DNA of 47,667 nt from Actinomycetes bacterium (GTDB lineage: Bacteria; Actinomycetota; Acidimicrobiia; Acidimicrobiales; Bog-793). Below the pieces are notes generated by a model, which searched no databases, was not told where the DNA came from, and saw only the letters and a list, made by a program, of their open reading frames with translations. Positions within the stretch are counted from its first letter, which is position 1. Every line of letters starts with the position of its first letter. The DNA lies in NCBI GenBank assembly GCA_021803215.1, contig JAJZLV010000125.1, positions 1 through 47,667 on the forward strand. The letters run 5' to 3'. Made by a program: the position numbers and the translations under genes. Shown here piece by piece: positions 8,745 to 17,163 of the stretch.

Positions 8745-10742
8745 CTACGAGGTGGCGGGCACCAACAGGCAGCGGCAGCCGGGATGGACGGGCGGGTGCA
8801 GCTGGCCGGTCGGGAACTCCTCTCCGACCGCCACCGGCCCGGCGAGGGCGTTGTCGTCGCAGTCCGGGCAGGGCTGCCCATCGTCGTCGACCACCCAGCG
8901 GGCCGCCGTGCCGGCCCCTCCCGCCACGGCGCCCTTCGAGAAGGACTTGACGGCGAAGTCGCCGGCCGCCTGCTCGACCCTCTTTCGCCGCCACTCCCGG
9001 TAGGAGGCTCCGGCTGCCTCGGTGGCTCCCTCGGAGAGGTCGCTCACCTCTTCGAGGGCCTCCTCTAGGCGGTGGCGCAGCAGCCCGCTCACCTCGGCCG
9101 CCAGCTCGGAGGCGATCTCGCTCCCGGCGCTGGCAGGCGAGCCGTCGGCCGGCTCGGCTCCGGAGAGCCAGCGGTGCCCGAGACTCCAGGCGTCGGCCAA
9201 GAGCTTGGCCGTCGCCTCTTCGATCCTCGAGCGCTGGGCCTCTGCGGGGAGAAGCTTTTCCAGCTCGGGCCGGCCGGAGGAATGCCGGATGGCGTCGAGG
9301 AGGAGGTTCTGGTCGTCTTGCAGGGCCCGCTTCAAGGCTCGCGAGAGCCTGCCGGTGACCGGCCCGAGCAGCTCGGCTCGCCGGGTGAGAGCCGCCTCGT
9401 CGTCGCTCGGGAGCTCTTCGGCCTCGGCCGCGCCCGGCGCCACCGGGGTCTCGGCCCCCGCCTTGCCGGCCTCGTCGAGCTCGACCGGCGGGAGCTCGTC
9501 GCTCTCGCGGACGTCCGCCTCGTGGGCCGAGTGGATCCCGAGCACACCCTCGCCTGGGAGCTCCCCCTCGCTCGCTGGCCGGCCCGGCCGCCCCTTTCTC
9601 CTCGCCGGGCTGGTCGGCTCGGCGGCCTTCAGATCAGGCCCTATCTCGTCGGAGGGCTGTCCGGCCGGCTCCGGGCCGGCCGCGGCCTCCTTCCGCCCCG
9701 GCTCTCCACCGAGAGGGGTCGGCTCGGCCAGAGCCGCCTCGCCGCCCGGCTCTCCTCCGGGCTCGGCCTCGTTCTCTCTCCGGTCGGCTCGGATGCGGGC
9801 GAAGAGCTCCTCGACACTTCTCCGTGAGCTGAGGTGGTCCTCTTCGGTCGACTCCTCCTCCGAGTCCGCCTCCTCGTAGCTCTCCGCCCCGGCAGGCTCT
9901 CTCGGGCGGACCGCCTCGGAGAGCTCCTCTGCTGCCTCGAGCCCGAGAGCTCCCTCTGCGAGCAGGCCCTCGTCGGCGCCGACCACCGCCTCGAGGTCGG
10001 AGTCGTCGGAGCTCTGCTCGGCCGCCTCGCCGGCAGCCGCCGCCGCCACCCGGGCGTCGTGCTCGGCGCTCGCCACCCGCTCAAGCAGCTCCCCGACGGC
10101 CGAGCCGACCGACTCGACCACCTCGATGAGGAAGTCCCGCCCGGCCCGCAGCTCCTCGAGCTGCACCCGGAGGCCCCGGCGCTTCTCGGCGAGATCTCCG
10201 AGGATCTCTCCCCGAAGCGCCTTCGCCTCGCGCACGATCCGGCGGCACTCCGCCTTGGTCGCCTGCAAGAGGGAGACCGCCTCCTGGCGGGCCGACTCGG
10301 TGACCGCCTCGGCCTCGAGCTGCGAGGCCTCGATGATGGCGGTCGCCTCCGCCTCGGCCGCCTCCTGGCGAGAGGCCAGGACCGACTCGGCCGCTCCGAC
10401 TATCTCGGCCGCCCTCGCCTCGGCCTTCGCCACCACCTCCTGGGCGGCGTCGTGGGCCGCCTGCAGGATCTTGGCCGTCTCGACTCCGACCGCCCTCATC
10501 AAGGTGGCCTCGTCCAGCTCGGGCTCGGCCGCCCGGCGCTCGGCCTCCGCCACCTTGCGGCGGAGCGCCTGCTCTCTGTCGAGCATCTCCCGCACCTCGC
10601 CGGCGAGCGCCTGCAGGTACTGGCGGACGGCCTCTTGCTCGAAGCCGCGCCGGCCGGCCGGGAAGGAGTGCCGGGAGATCTCCTCCGGGTGAAAACCCGT
10701 GCGGGTGCTGATCGCCACCATCAATGGCTCTTCGGGCGTCAT
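8745..10742 (-). CDS. DivIVA-like coiled-coil protein with Mu-F-like Cys/His C-terminus
   Basis: A 665-residue protein in three parts. Residues about 16-55 (TGFHPEEISRHSF, GRRGFEQEAVRQYLQALA) resemble the DivIVA N-terminal domain, which binds curved membrane. Residues 55-260 are Ala/Glu-rich heptads, a long coiled coil, followed by an acidic, low-complexity linker to about 470. The last ~200 residues are again helical and end in CPDC (625-628), HPPVHPGCRC (649-658). This Cys/His pattern is like the C-terminal motif of phage Mu gpF/minor-head morphogenesis proteins. I infer a polar-growth or division scaffold. ATG 10742 is the longest start; ATG 10721 has a weak GAAGAG upstream and is equally plausible. 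It lies directly upstream of the UPF0182 gene and may share its transcript. Confidence 0.75.
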   Translation of the reverse strand: MTPEEPLMVAISTRTGFHPEEISRHSFPAGRRGFEQEAVRQYLQALAGEVREMLDREQALRRKVAEAERRAAEPELDEATLMRAVGVETAKILQAAHDAAQEVVAKAEARAAEIVGAAESVLASRQEAAEAEATAIIEASQLEAEAVTESARQEAVSLLQATKAECRRIVREAKALRGEILGDLAEKRRGLRVQLEELRAGRDFLIEVVESVGSAVGELLERVASAEHDARVAAAAAGEAAEQSSDDSDLEAVVGADEGLLAEGALGLEAAEELSEAVRPREPAGAESYEEADSEEESTEEDHLSSRRSVEELFARIRADRRENEAEPGGEPGGEAALAEPTPLGGEPGRKEAAAGPEPAGQPSDEIGPDLKAAEPTSPARRKGRPGRPASEGELPGEGVLGIHSAHEADVRESDELPPVELDEAGKAGAETPVAPGAAEAEELPSDDEAALTRRAELLGPVTGRLSRALKRALQDDQNLLLDAIRHSSGRPELEKLLPAEAQRSRIEEATAKLLADAWSLGHRWLSGAEPADGSPASAGSEIASELAAEVSGLLRHRLEEALEEVSDLSEGATEAAGASYREWRRKRVEQAAGDFAVKSFSKGAVAGGAGTAARWVVDDDGQPCPDCDDNALAGPVAVGEEFPTGQLHPPVHPGCRCLLVPATS

Positions 10743-10798
10743 GGGGGCCCAGCCTATGACCCGGCCCCCGGGAGGATGGGCCTGTTGCGCGCTTTTGC

Positions 10799-11998
10799 TC
10801 AGCGACTAGGTCCCTTCGCCGGCAGCTTGCCGCCGTAGGAGCGCAGGATCCTCAGGGCCTGGGCTATGGAGGAGACGGCGTAGACCTTGAGCTTCGGTCC
10901 GGCGTGGGCCTTGGCGGTCTTGTACTCGGCCGGCGGCACCAAGAAGATCTGGGCGCCCGAGCGCCGGACGGCGATCGTCTTCTGCGCCACTCCCCCGACC
11001 GGCCCGACCGCTCCGGTGACCGACATCGTGCCGGTGGCCGCCACCTTGTGGCCGCCGGTCAGGTCGTAGGGGTCGAGGCGCTGCATGAGCCCGAGGGTGA
11101 AGGCGAGGCCAGCCGAGGGGCCGATGATCCCCTCGTTCGAGAGGTCCACCTTGAAAGGGAGCTTGCTCAGCCGGTAGCTCGTCTCGGCGTCGAACGAGCC
11201 GATGCAGGGAACGGCGGGCATCCTCTTGCCGGTGGCCGGCGAGATGTGCAGGAGCGGGTAGCGGCTCTTCTGCCCGTAGATGGGACAGACCAGGGTGGCG
11301 GCGCGCCCCTTGCCCTTTATCCGCCAGGCGCCGAGGCGAACCCGCACCGTCTCCCGCTTGCGGGCCGGGTAGCTGAGAAGATGCATCGCGACGCTGTCGC
11401 CCGGCCGGTAGCGGGCCAGCGCCAGGCTGAGGGCGACGGCCGTCGTGACCGGCTTGCGGTCGACCCCGGTGATCACCTCGCCGACGGCGAGGTAGTGCTC
11501 GGCCGGGGAGCCCGGGATGAAGGCGTACATGAGCGCCCCCTGCGGGATGGCCCGCACGGCGTAGCCGAGCTGCCGGAGGGCGACGACGGTGGCCGCCTGC
11601 TGGGCGTCTGCCATGTCGAGCACCCCCTCGGTGTCGTACTGCTGGGCCGTCTCCGGACCGAGCAGGTCAGAAGAGCCGATGATCTGGGCGTTCGGGTTCA
11701 ACGCGAAGTAGGGCCACTCGATGGCCCGCAGCGGCGTGAGCTCGACATCGACCAAAAGGACCTCCCCTTTGTGGCGGCGCAGCTTGGCTCTCGGCACCCC
11801 GATCAGCTTGATGACCGACTGGGCGGTGCCGGGCGTGATGGCGTAGTAGGGGATCGAGACGAGCGAGGAGACGATGGCGGCGACGAGGATCACCGCCCCG
11901 GCGACGAGAAGGCCCGTCCGCAGCCGGTGCGAGCGCTGCGCCTCCCCGGCGGGGGGCTGCTCGATACCTAGGCTGGCGTCGTCCTCATGTGCGCTCAC
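10799..11998 (-). CDS. PDZ-domain Lon-like serine protease (YlbL-type)
   Basis: The 399 residues comprise a cytoplasmic N-terminus, one membrane anchor (LLVAGAVILVAAIVSSLVSI, about 30-50), a PDZ-like central region (GSPAEHYLAVGEVITGVDRK, about 165-185) and a C-terminal Lon (S16) protease domain. The Ser-Lys dyad is visible: Ser295 in GPSAGLAF and Lys340 in GGVAQKTIAV, 45 residues apart as in Lon. There is no AAA domain, so it should act as an ATP-independent extracytoplasmic protease, as proposed for actinobacterial YlbL relatives. The start is GTG 11998. The divergent HEAT-repeat gene begins at 11987, so the two 5' ends overlap by 12 bases. Confidence 0.9.
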   Translation of the reverse strand: MSAHEDDASLGIEQPPAGEAQRSHRLRTGLLVAGAVILVAAIVSSLVSIPYYAITPGTAQSVIKLIGVPRAKLRRHKGEVLLVDVELTPLRAIEWPYFALNPNAQIIGSSDLLGPETAQQYDTEGVLDMADAQQAATVVALRQLGYAVRAIPQGALMYAFIPGSPAEHYLAVGEVITGVDRKPVTTAVALSLALARYRPGDSVAMHLLSYPARKRETVRVRLGAWRIKGKGRAATLVCPIYGQKSRYPLLHISPATGKRMPAVPCIGSFDAETSYRLSKLPFKVDLSNEGIIGPSAGLAFTLGLMQRLDPYDLTGGHKVAATGTMSVTGAVGPVGGVAQKTIAVRRSGAQIFLVPPAEYKTAKAHAGPKLKVYAVSSIAQALRILRSYGGKLPAKGPSR

Positions 11999-12634
11999 GA
12001 GCCAAGAGCCTTACACCGCCAGGCAGGAGACGAGGCGCGGTCGAAGGCCGAGCTGGCCGCCGCCGGCCACTCCGGCGACCTCGAGCGGGTCCGCCGGGCG
12101 ATCGGCGACCCCTCGCCCAGCCTGCGGGCGACCGCCCTCGGGGCCCTCGGCCGCCTCGGGGCGCTCGACCTCCAGGCGCTGGCGGCCGGTCTCTGCGACG
12201 AGGACTCGGCGGTCCGCCGGCGGGCGGCCGAGCTCTCGCACCGGGCCGGGCTCGACAAGGAGGGGGTGGCGGCGCTCCTGCTTCCCCTGCTCGACGACGA
12301 GCCCGAGGTCGTCGAGGCGGCCTGCACCGCCCTCGGCGAGCTCGGCCTCGAGGAGGCCGTCGACGAGCTCGGCCAGGTGGCGACCGGCTCGGCCGATCCC
12401 CTCTGCCGGGAGGCGGCCGTGGCGGCGCTCGGCTCGATCGGGGCAGTCGCGGGGCTTTGCTACATCCTCGCCGCCTGCGAGGATCGGCCGGCGATCAGGC
12501 GCCGGGCGGTCCTCGCCCTGGCGCCCTTCGAGGGTCCGGCGGTGAAGGCCGCCCTGGAAAGGGCCCTCAGCGACCGCGACTGGCAGGTGCGCCAGGCGGC
12601 GGAGGATCTCTCGGAGGGGCGGCCTTGGGCCTGA
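11987..12634 (+). CDS. HEAT-repeat protein
   Basis: The 215 residues are almost entirely tandem helical pairs of HEAT/PBS-lyase type: LERVRRAIGDPSPSLRATAL, LQALAAGLCDEDSAVRRRAA, LLPLLDDEPEVVEAACTALG, LGQVATGSADPLCREAAVAA and LERALSDRDWQVRQAAEDL. The D-x-x-x-x-V-R-x-x-A signature recurs about every 30 residues. Such proteins act as binding scaffolds; no catalytic motif is present. The start at ATG 11987 is uncertain because the first ~25 residues overlap the Lon-like gene's 5' end. The 3' end overlaps the convergent MreB-like gene by 68 bases. The partner is unknown. Confidence 0.8.
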   Translation: MCAHEPRALHRQAGDEARSKAELAAAGHSGDLERVRRAIGDPSPSLRATALGALGRLGALDLQALAAGLCDEDSAVRRRAAELSHRAGLDKEGVAALLLPLLDDEPEVVEAACTALGELGLEEAVDELGQVATGSADPLCREAAVAALGSIGAVAGLCYILAACEDRPAIRRRAVLALAPFEGPAVKAALERALSDRDWQVRQAAEDLSEGRPWA

Positions 12635-13622
12635 CGGCCTCGCTCGTCGCCCGGGGCTCGGGCTGGCGCAGGCAGCGGGCGGCCCCGTGCACGGCGGTGC
12701 GGGAGGGGTCGGCCGCCAGGTGGACCGGTATGCCGGTGGCCGAGGCGAGCTTCCTTGCGAAGCCGGGCAGCATCGCCCCCTCGCCCGCCAGGTGGAGGCC
12801 CTTGGTCAAAAGGTCGTTCGCCAGGTCCGGCGGGGCCGTCACGATGCACGAGACGGCGGCCTCGAGCATCGCCCGTACGTGCTCGGCGGCGGCCGCCGAG
12901 GCCTCCGAGGTCGAGATGACGACGGTGCGCGGCGTGCCGTTGGAGGCGTCCCGCCCGGTCACCTCGATCTTCTGCTCGCTCTCTCGCCAGGCCGTCACGA
13001 CGGCCTTTTTCACCTGCTCGGCCACCTCGGTCGGCACGACAAGGTCGAACGAGCGGGCCAGCAGCTGGCGGATCGAGCGGTCGATGTCGTCTCCCCCGAC
13101 CGGTATCGACGCCTTCGTGACGGTTCCCCCGAGGGCCATGACGGCGACGTCGGTCGTGCCCGCCCCGGCGTCGAGGGTCATCGTGGCGACCGGCTCCTCG
13201 ATGTGGAGGCGAAAGCCGATGCCCGTGGCGACGGCATGGTCGATGAACTCGACCTTCGGGGCGCCCGCCTGCTTGAAGGCCCGCTCCATCGCCCTTTTCT
13301 GCACGCCGGTGGCGAGGCCGGGCACCGAGCAGAGAACCTCGGGATGGCGGCCGACCTGCCCGGCCACCTTCTCGAGGAGGTGGGTGGCCACCTTGTCGGT
13401 GAGCTGCAGGTCCTGCAGCTGCCCGCGGACGACCGGCCGGACGAGGCCCACCTCCCCGGCCGAGCGCCCGATGAGGGCGCGGGCGGCCGAGCCGAAGGCG
13501 ACGAGAGAGCCGTCCCGCAGGTTGACGGCCGCCAGCGTCTCGTCCTCGAAGAGGATCTTCCCCGCGGCGTCGGCCAGCCGGGTGTGACGAGTTCCGAGGT
13601 CGAGCGCCACCCGCCCGCTCAC
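12567..13622 (-). CDS. MreB/Mbl-like bacterial actin homolog
   Basis: This 351-residue protein has the actin-fold ATPase layout of MreB: phosphate-1 loop VALDLGTRHTRL (about 5-16), phosphate-2 loop LDAGAGTTDVAVMALGG (about 145-160), VGGDDIDRSI, and adenosine motif AGEGAMLPGFARKLA (about 285-300). A Pro/Arg-rich tail of ~30 residues follows. MreB filaments organise lateral wall synthesis. I chose GTG 13622, which overlaps the moaE stop as GTGA; sequence upstream belongs to moaE. No mreC, mreD, pbp or rodA gene follows, so this is a solitary homolog with perhaps a different role. The 3' end overlaps the HEAT-repeat gene antisense. Confidence 0.85.
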   Translation of the reverse strand: MSGRVALDLGTRHTRLADAAGKILFEDETLAAVNLRDGSLVAFGSAARALIGRSAGEVGLVRPVVRGQLQDLQLTDKVATHLLEKVAGQVGRHPEVLCSVPGLATGVQKRAMERAFKQAGAPKVEFIDHAVATGIGFRLHIEEPVATMTLDAGAGTTDVAVMALGGTVTKASIPVGGDDIDRSIRQLLARSFDLVVPTEVAEQVKKAVVTAWRESEQKIEVTGRDASNGTPRTVVISTSEASAAAAEHVRAMLEAAVSCIVTAPPDLANDLLTKGLHLAGEGAMLPGFARKLASATGIPVHLAADPSRTAVHGAARCLRQPEPRATSEAVRPKAAPPRDPPPPGAPASRGR

Positions 13623-14074
13623 CGGGCGAGCTCCCGCGCCGCGGGGCTCCAGTCGGTGCCGCCGGGCCAGAACTCCCGCTTCCAGATGGGAGCGGTCGCC
13701 TTCAAGGTGTCGATCAGGTAGCGGCAGGCCTCGAAGGCCTCGGCCCGGTGGGCCGAGGCGACCACCACGACCACAGAGGCCTCCGCCAGGGCGACCCGGC
13801 CGGTGCGGTGCCAGACGACGATGCGGCCGAGGGCCGGCCACCTGGCCCGCGCCTCGGCGGCGAGCTTCCGAAAGCCGGGCACCACCTGCTCCTCGTAGGC
13901 CTCGTACTCGATGGCCGTGACCCCGGTGCGCTCGCCGGCGTGGTCCCGCACGAGCCCGACGAAAGAGGCGATCCCGCCCCAGCTCGGGCCGCTCGCGTAG
14001 GCGATGGCCCGGGCGACGTCGAGGGGCTCGTCTGTCACCTCAAGCCAGTCGGCCTCGCTCGGCGGTTCGCGCAC
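13619..14074 (-). CDS. moaE: Molybdopterin synthase catalytic subunit MoaE
   Basis: The 151 residues carry MoaE hallmarks: GGIASFVGLVRDH (near 35), YEAYEEQV, VVWHRTGRVALAEASVVV, SAHRAEAF, and the active-site segment IDTLKATAPIWKREFW with both conserved lysines. MoaE, with thiocarboxylated MoaD, inserts sulfur into precursor Z (cPMP) to make molybdopterin. I prefer GTG 14074, which gives the normal family length; GTG 14134 would add 20 atypical residues. The gene is coupled to the MreB-like gene downstream and divergent from the HtrA-like gene. No other molybdenum cofactor gene is in the window. Confidence 0.88.
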   Translation of the reverse strand: MREPPSEADWLEVTDEPLDVARAIAYASGPSWGGIASFVGLVRDHAGERTGVTAIEYEAYEEQVVPGFRKLAAEARARWPALGRIVVWHRTGRVALAEASVVVVVASAHRAEAFEACRYLIDTLKATAPIWKREFWPGGTDWSPAARELAR

Positions 14075-14157
14075 GAACGAATCGTAGAGGTGAACAACGC
14101 TTTGGGCGCTCCGCCCCGCGCAGCGCAATTCCACCCCGCTTTGTAACCTTGCCCCTC

Positions 14158-15420
14158 GTGGTGGAACCGGGCGACGACTTCGAGGAGCTGGGCGAGGACG
14201 AGCCCTCCGGCCCGCTTTTGCCGCCCGACGACCGGCTCTGGCGCCACCCCTCCGAGCTCTTCGCGGCCGGTGACCGGCCCTTTTCGAACCAGGTGCTGGC
14301 CGCCCGCCGGCAGTGGCTGGCGGCCACCCCGAGCCGGGCCGGAGCAGGGGCGGCCGGCCTCGTAGGCGCCCTGCTCGCAGCCGGCGTCGTCCTGGTCGGG
14401 GTCCACCTCACCTCGTGGCTCACCCCGCAGCACCACGCCCGGCCCACCTCTGTGAGCGCCGGTCTGTACGCCGCCCCGACCGAGACGACGCTCCCCTCGG
14501 TGAGCGCGGTCGGGCTGGCCGGCTTTTTCGACAGCCTCAACGCCGCCATCGTGAAGGTGCGGGCGGTGGTCGGCGCCCGCCAGGTGATGAGCGACGGGGT
14601 CGTCATCTCCCAGAGCGGGGACATCCTCGTGGCGGCCCGCTCCATCGCCGGAGCGCTCAGCGTCTCTGTGATGCTCTCTGACGGCGAGGAGCTGCCGGCG
14701 AGCCTCTTAGGGAGCGACTCCGCCACGGGCATCGCCGTGCTGAAGATCCCCGAGGGGAACCTCTCATGGCTCGCCTTTTCTACCAACCACGCCACGCCGG
14801 TCAACTCCTTCCTCGTAACGGCCTGGAAGCGCCAGCGCCTCGCCATGCAGCTGGTCTCGCTCGAGAAGAGGCCGGCTCGCACCGGCCTCGACGGGGGGCC
14901 CTCGCTCCTAGAGCTCTGCCCCGGCTCGCTTCGCCTCGGCCGGGCCCCGAACGGCGCCGCCCTCTTCGACAGCTCCGGCCAGGTGATCGGCTTCGTCACG
15001 GGCCACGCCGGCCACCGGGCCGTCGCCGTCCCCGGCTGGCTGGCCATCCGGGTGGCCAGCCAGCTCGTCTCGAACGGCCACGTCTCGCACGGCTGGCTCG
15101 GCATAGTGGGAGAGACGACGGAGCTGTCGAGGAAGGTGCTGAGCGCCGTCGAGAGCTCCTCGCCCGGAGTGCTCGGCTCGGGCCACGGCCTTTACCGCCA
15201 CGGCGTGCGGGTCCTCTCGGTCACCTCCGGCAGCGGGGCGGCCGCCGCCGGCCTGCGTCCTGGCGACGTCATCGAGGCCGTCGACGGCCAGCCGGTCCCC
15301 TCCATGAGCGACCTGCAGGCCGCCCTCTACCTGATGAGCCCGAGCTCTTCTGTAGACCTAGAAGTAGTGCGAGGCAACCGACTCTCGGATGTGAGCGTCC
15401 GCCTGCAAGCGGCGGCCTAG
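14158..15420 (+). CDS. HtrA-like PDZ protein, apparently without a catalytic triad
   Basis: The 420 residues have the architecture of an actinobacterial HtrA/DegP: a cytoplasmic N-terminus with RLWRHPSEL (~26-34), a membrane anchor (GLVGALLAAGVVLVGVHL, ~66-84), a trypsin-like double barrel and a C-terminal PDZ domain (SGSGAAAAGLRPGDVIEAVD, ~355-385). The usual catalytic sites are changed. The His motif (normally TNAHVV after GYIL) reads GDILVAARSI. The Asp motif (normally TDLAVLK) reads TGIAVLK. The Ser motif (GNSGGPL) reads PNGAALFDSSG. It is probably a pseudoprotease, perhaps a substrate-binding or sensor subunit. GTG 14158 or 14161 are likely starts. The stop lies five bases before the metallopeptidase gene, suggesting joint function. 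Confidence 0.82.
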   Translation: MVEPGDDFEELGEDEPSGPLLPPDDRLWRHPSELFAAGDRPFSNQVLAARRQWLAATPSRAGAGAAGLVGALLAAGVVLVGVHLTSWLTPQHHARPTSVSAGLYAAPTETTLPSVSAVGLAGFFDSLNAAIVKVRAVVGARQVMSDGVVISQSGDILVAARSIAGALSVSVMLSDGEELPASLLGSDSATGIAVLKIPEGNLSWLAFSTNHATPVNSFLVTAWKRQRLAMQLVSLEKRPARTGLDGGPSLLELCPGSLRLGRAPNGAALFDSSGQVIGFVTGHAGHRAVAVPGWLAIRVASQLVSNGHVSHGWLGIVGETTELSRKVLSAVESSSPGVLGSGHGLYRHGVRVLSVTSGSGAAAAGLRPGDVIEAVDGQPVPSMSDLQAALYLMSPSSSVDLEVVRGNRLSDVSVRLQAAA

Positions 15421-15425
15421 GCGAG

Positions 15426-16637
15426 ATGAGCGACCCTCCCTCCTCCTTTTCGGGGGGAGGCGACGAGTTCTTCTCGAAGATGCTCGGGGACCTGCTGCGG
15501 CTGATGCCGTCGGGCGGGGCCATGCAGTGGCAGCTCGCCTACCAGCTGGCCGCCTCCTCGGCGACAGGCGACAGCCCCGACCCCTATCCCGACCCCCGCG
15601 AGCGGATCAGGCTCGAGGAGCTCTCGAAGATCGCCGAGCTGCACGTGGCAGACGTCACCGGCATGCACCTCTCACCCTCGGGCCGCAGCCCCCGCCTCAC
15701 CCCGACCAGCCGGGCCGAGTGGGCGAGACGGACGCTCGACAGCTGGCGGCCGGTCCTCGACCGGCTCTCGGGCGCCTTCCGGGCCGGCGGCGTGAAGCTG
15801 CCGGGCGTGGTCGACCCCGAGCAGGGCGAGGGCCGGAGCGCCCAGCTCGAGGAGATGCTCGGGCGCTGGATGAGCGCCGTCATGCCGATGATGATGTCGA
15901 TGCAGGTGGGCTCGGCCGTCGGCCAGCTCGCCGGCCGGGCCCTCGGCCACTACGAGGTGCCGCTCGCCCCGGCGACCGGAGACGAGATCCTCGTCGTCTC
16001 GGCCAACATGCATCAGATGGCGGAGGACTGGAGCCTCCCGGCGGACGACCTCGGCCTCTGGCTCTGCGTCCACGAGATGGCCCATCACGCCGTCTTGTCC
16101 CGCCCCCATGTGGCCGAGCGCCTCGCCTCGCTCGTCGTGGCCCATGCCGAGAAGGTGCGCCCCGATCCCGCGGCCCTCGAGCAGCTGATGCAGAGCGGGC
16201 CGGCCATGGGCGACCCCGCCTCGATGCTCGAGCTGCTGGGCGACCCGTCGGCCTTCGCCGGGGCGCTCGACTCCGACGAGCTGCGCCGGCTGAGGGCCGA
16301 GCTCGACGCCCTGACGGCCACCATCTCGGGCTACTGCGAGCACGTCACCTCGCTCGTGGCGAGAAGGCTCATCGGCGAGCACGCCCCGATCGGAGAGGCC
16401 ATGCGGAGAAGGCGCCTCGGGCGGGGAGCAGGAGAGAGGATGGCCGAGCACCTCTTCGGGCTCAGCCTCGACCAGGACCAGGTCGACCGGGGCGAGCACT
16501 TCGTGACCGGGGTCCTCGACCGCTCGGGCGACGCCCAGCTGGCCCGGCTCTGGGTGGACGAGGAGAGCCTCCCCACCCCGGCCGAGGTGGACGCGCCGGG
16601 GCTCTGGCTGGCCCGGCTCGGGCTGGACGACCGGTGA
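15426..16637 (+). CDS. Zinc-dependent metallopeptidase (zincin_2/DUF2342-like)
   Basis: The 403 residues include a zinc-binding HEMAHH motif (216-221) within WLCVHEMAHHAVLSRPHVAE, with HVTSLV and further Glu-rich helices downstream. This matches the DUF2342 (zincin_2) family, once named coenzyme-F420-biosynthesis-associated proteins and common in actinobacteria. A Met-rich stretch (MSAVMPMMMSMQVG, ~150-165) precedes the active site. No signal peptide is seen, so it is presumably cytosolic. The start at ATG 15426 follows a purine-rich AGGCGAG. It forms an operon with the degenerate HtrA-like gene. No physiological substrate is evident. Confidence 0.85.
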   Translation: MSDPPSSFSGGGDEFFSKMLGDLLRLMPSGGAMQWQLAYQLAASSATGDSPDPYPDPRERIRLEELSKIAELHVADVTGMHLSPSGRSPRLTPTSRAEWARRTLDSWRPVLDRLSGAFRAGGVKLPGVVDPEQGEGRSAQLEEMLGRWMSAVMPMMMSMQVGSAVGQLAGRALGHYEVPLAPATGDEILVVSANMHQMAEDWSLPADDLGLWLCVHEMAHHAVLSRPHVAERLASLVVAHAEKVRPDPAALEQLMQSGPAMGDPASMLELLGDPSAFAGALDSDELRRLRAELDALTATISGYCEHVTSLVARRLIGEHAPIGEAMRRRRLGRGAGERMAEHLFGLSLDQDQVDRGEHFVTGVLDRSGDAQLARLWVDEESLPTPAEVDAPGLWLARLGLDDR

Positions 16638-16858
16638 GCCCGCCCGGGCAGGCGGCCGCCTCGGCCGAGAGGGCTCCGGCCCGCTCGCGGAGAGCCCCCA
16701 CGAACCAGCTGCGCGCTGGCTCGCCACGAAGGATCCGCCCTCGGGCGAGCTGAGCGCTGCCACAGGAAAGAGCGCCCGCTCGGGTGGCCAGCTCCATCAC
16801 CCGATCCCAAGCGGCTCCTGGCGGAGCTCCTGGCCGCAGAGGGCCTGGGGCGAGCCGG

Positions 16859-17163
16859 TCAACAGCCGAGGGCAGGCCCGGTGGCCGAGAGAGGTCTCTC
16901 ATAGTCTCTCCGGCGACGACCCCGAGGGGGCCTGTCAGGACCCGCTCTCGATCCTGTGGATCCCGTCACAGTTGACGACCGAGGCCTTGTCGAGCCCCGC
17001 TTACTCCGAGTCCAGCTCGACCTCGACGCCGCGGCCGCGGCTGTTCGTGGTCACCTCGGCGACGGTGACGAGCTGGCGGAGCTCGATCACCTCGGACCTC
17101 GTGAGCCCGAGGACGGGAAGCCGCTTTCACCGCGTCGGCCGACCAGAGCTCAGCGCGCCTCAC
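16859..17163 (-). pseudogene. Eroded MazF/PemK-type toxin gene
   Basis: Read across frames on the minus strand, the pieces are those of a MazF toxin. The start is VRRAELWSADAV (GTG 17163). Then, after an apparent deletion, SEVIELRQLVTVAEVTTNSR and GRGVEVELDSE with a TAA stop; then GLDKASVVNCDGIHRIE; then, after another shift, LTGPLGVVAGETMRDL and finally ATGPALGC followed by a stop at 16859. The motif LDKASVVNCDGI corresponds to the conserved LxKxSVVxCDxI strand of MazF. At least one stop, two frameshifts and a missing N-terminal segment make it non-functional. The GTG overlaps the end of the antitoxin remnant as GTGA, so the ancestral operon structure is still visible. Confidence 0.65.

Noticed and set aside
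7130..8950. 606-codon frame on plus across the UPF0182 gene
   Set aside because: Shadow frame of His/Asp/Gly/Arg composition; the UPF0182 reading on minus is well supported.
14766..15425. N-terminal extension of the metallopeptidase reading across the HtrA-like gene
   Set aside because: This part is Arg/Pro-rich shadow of the HtrA-like gene; ATG 15426 begins the protein-like sequence right after that gene's stop.
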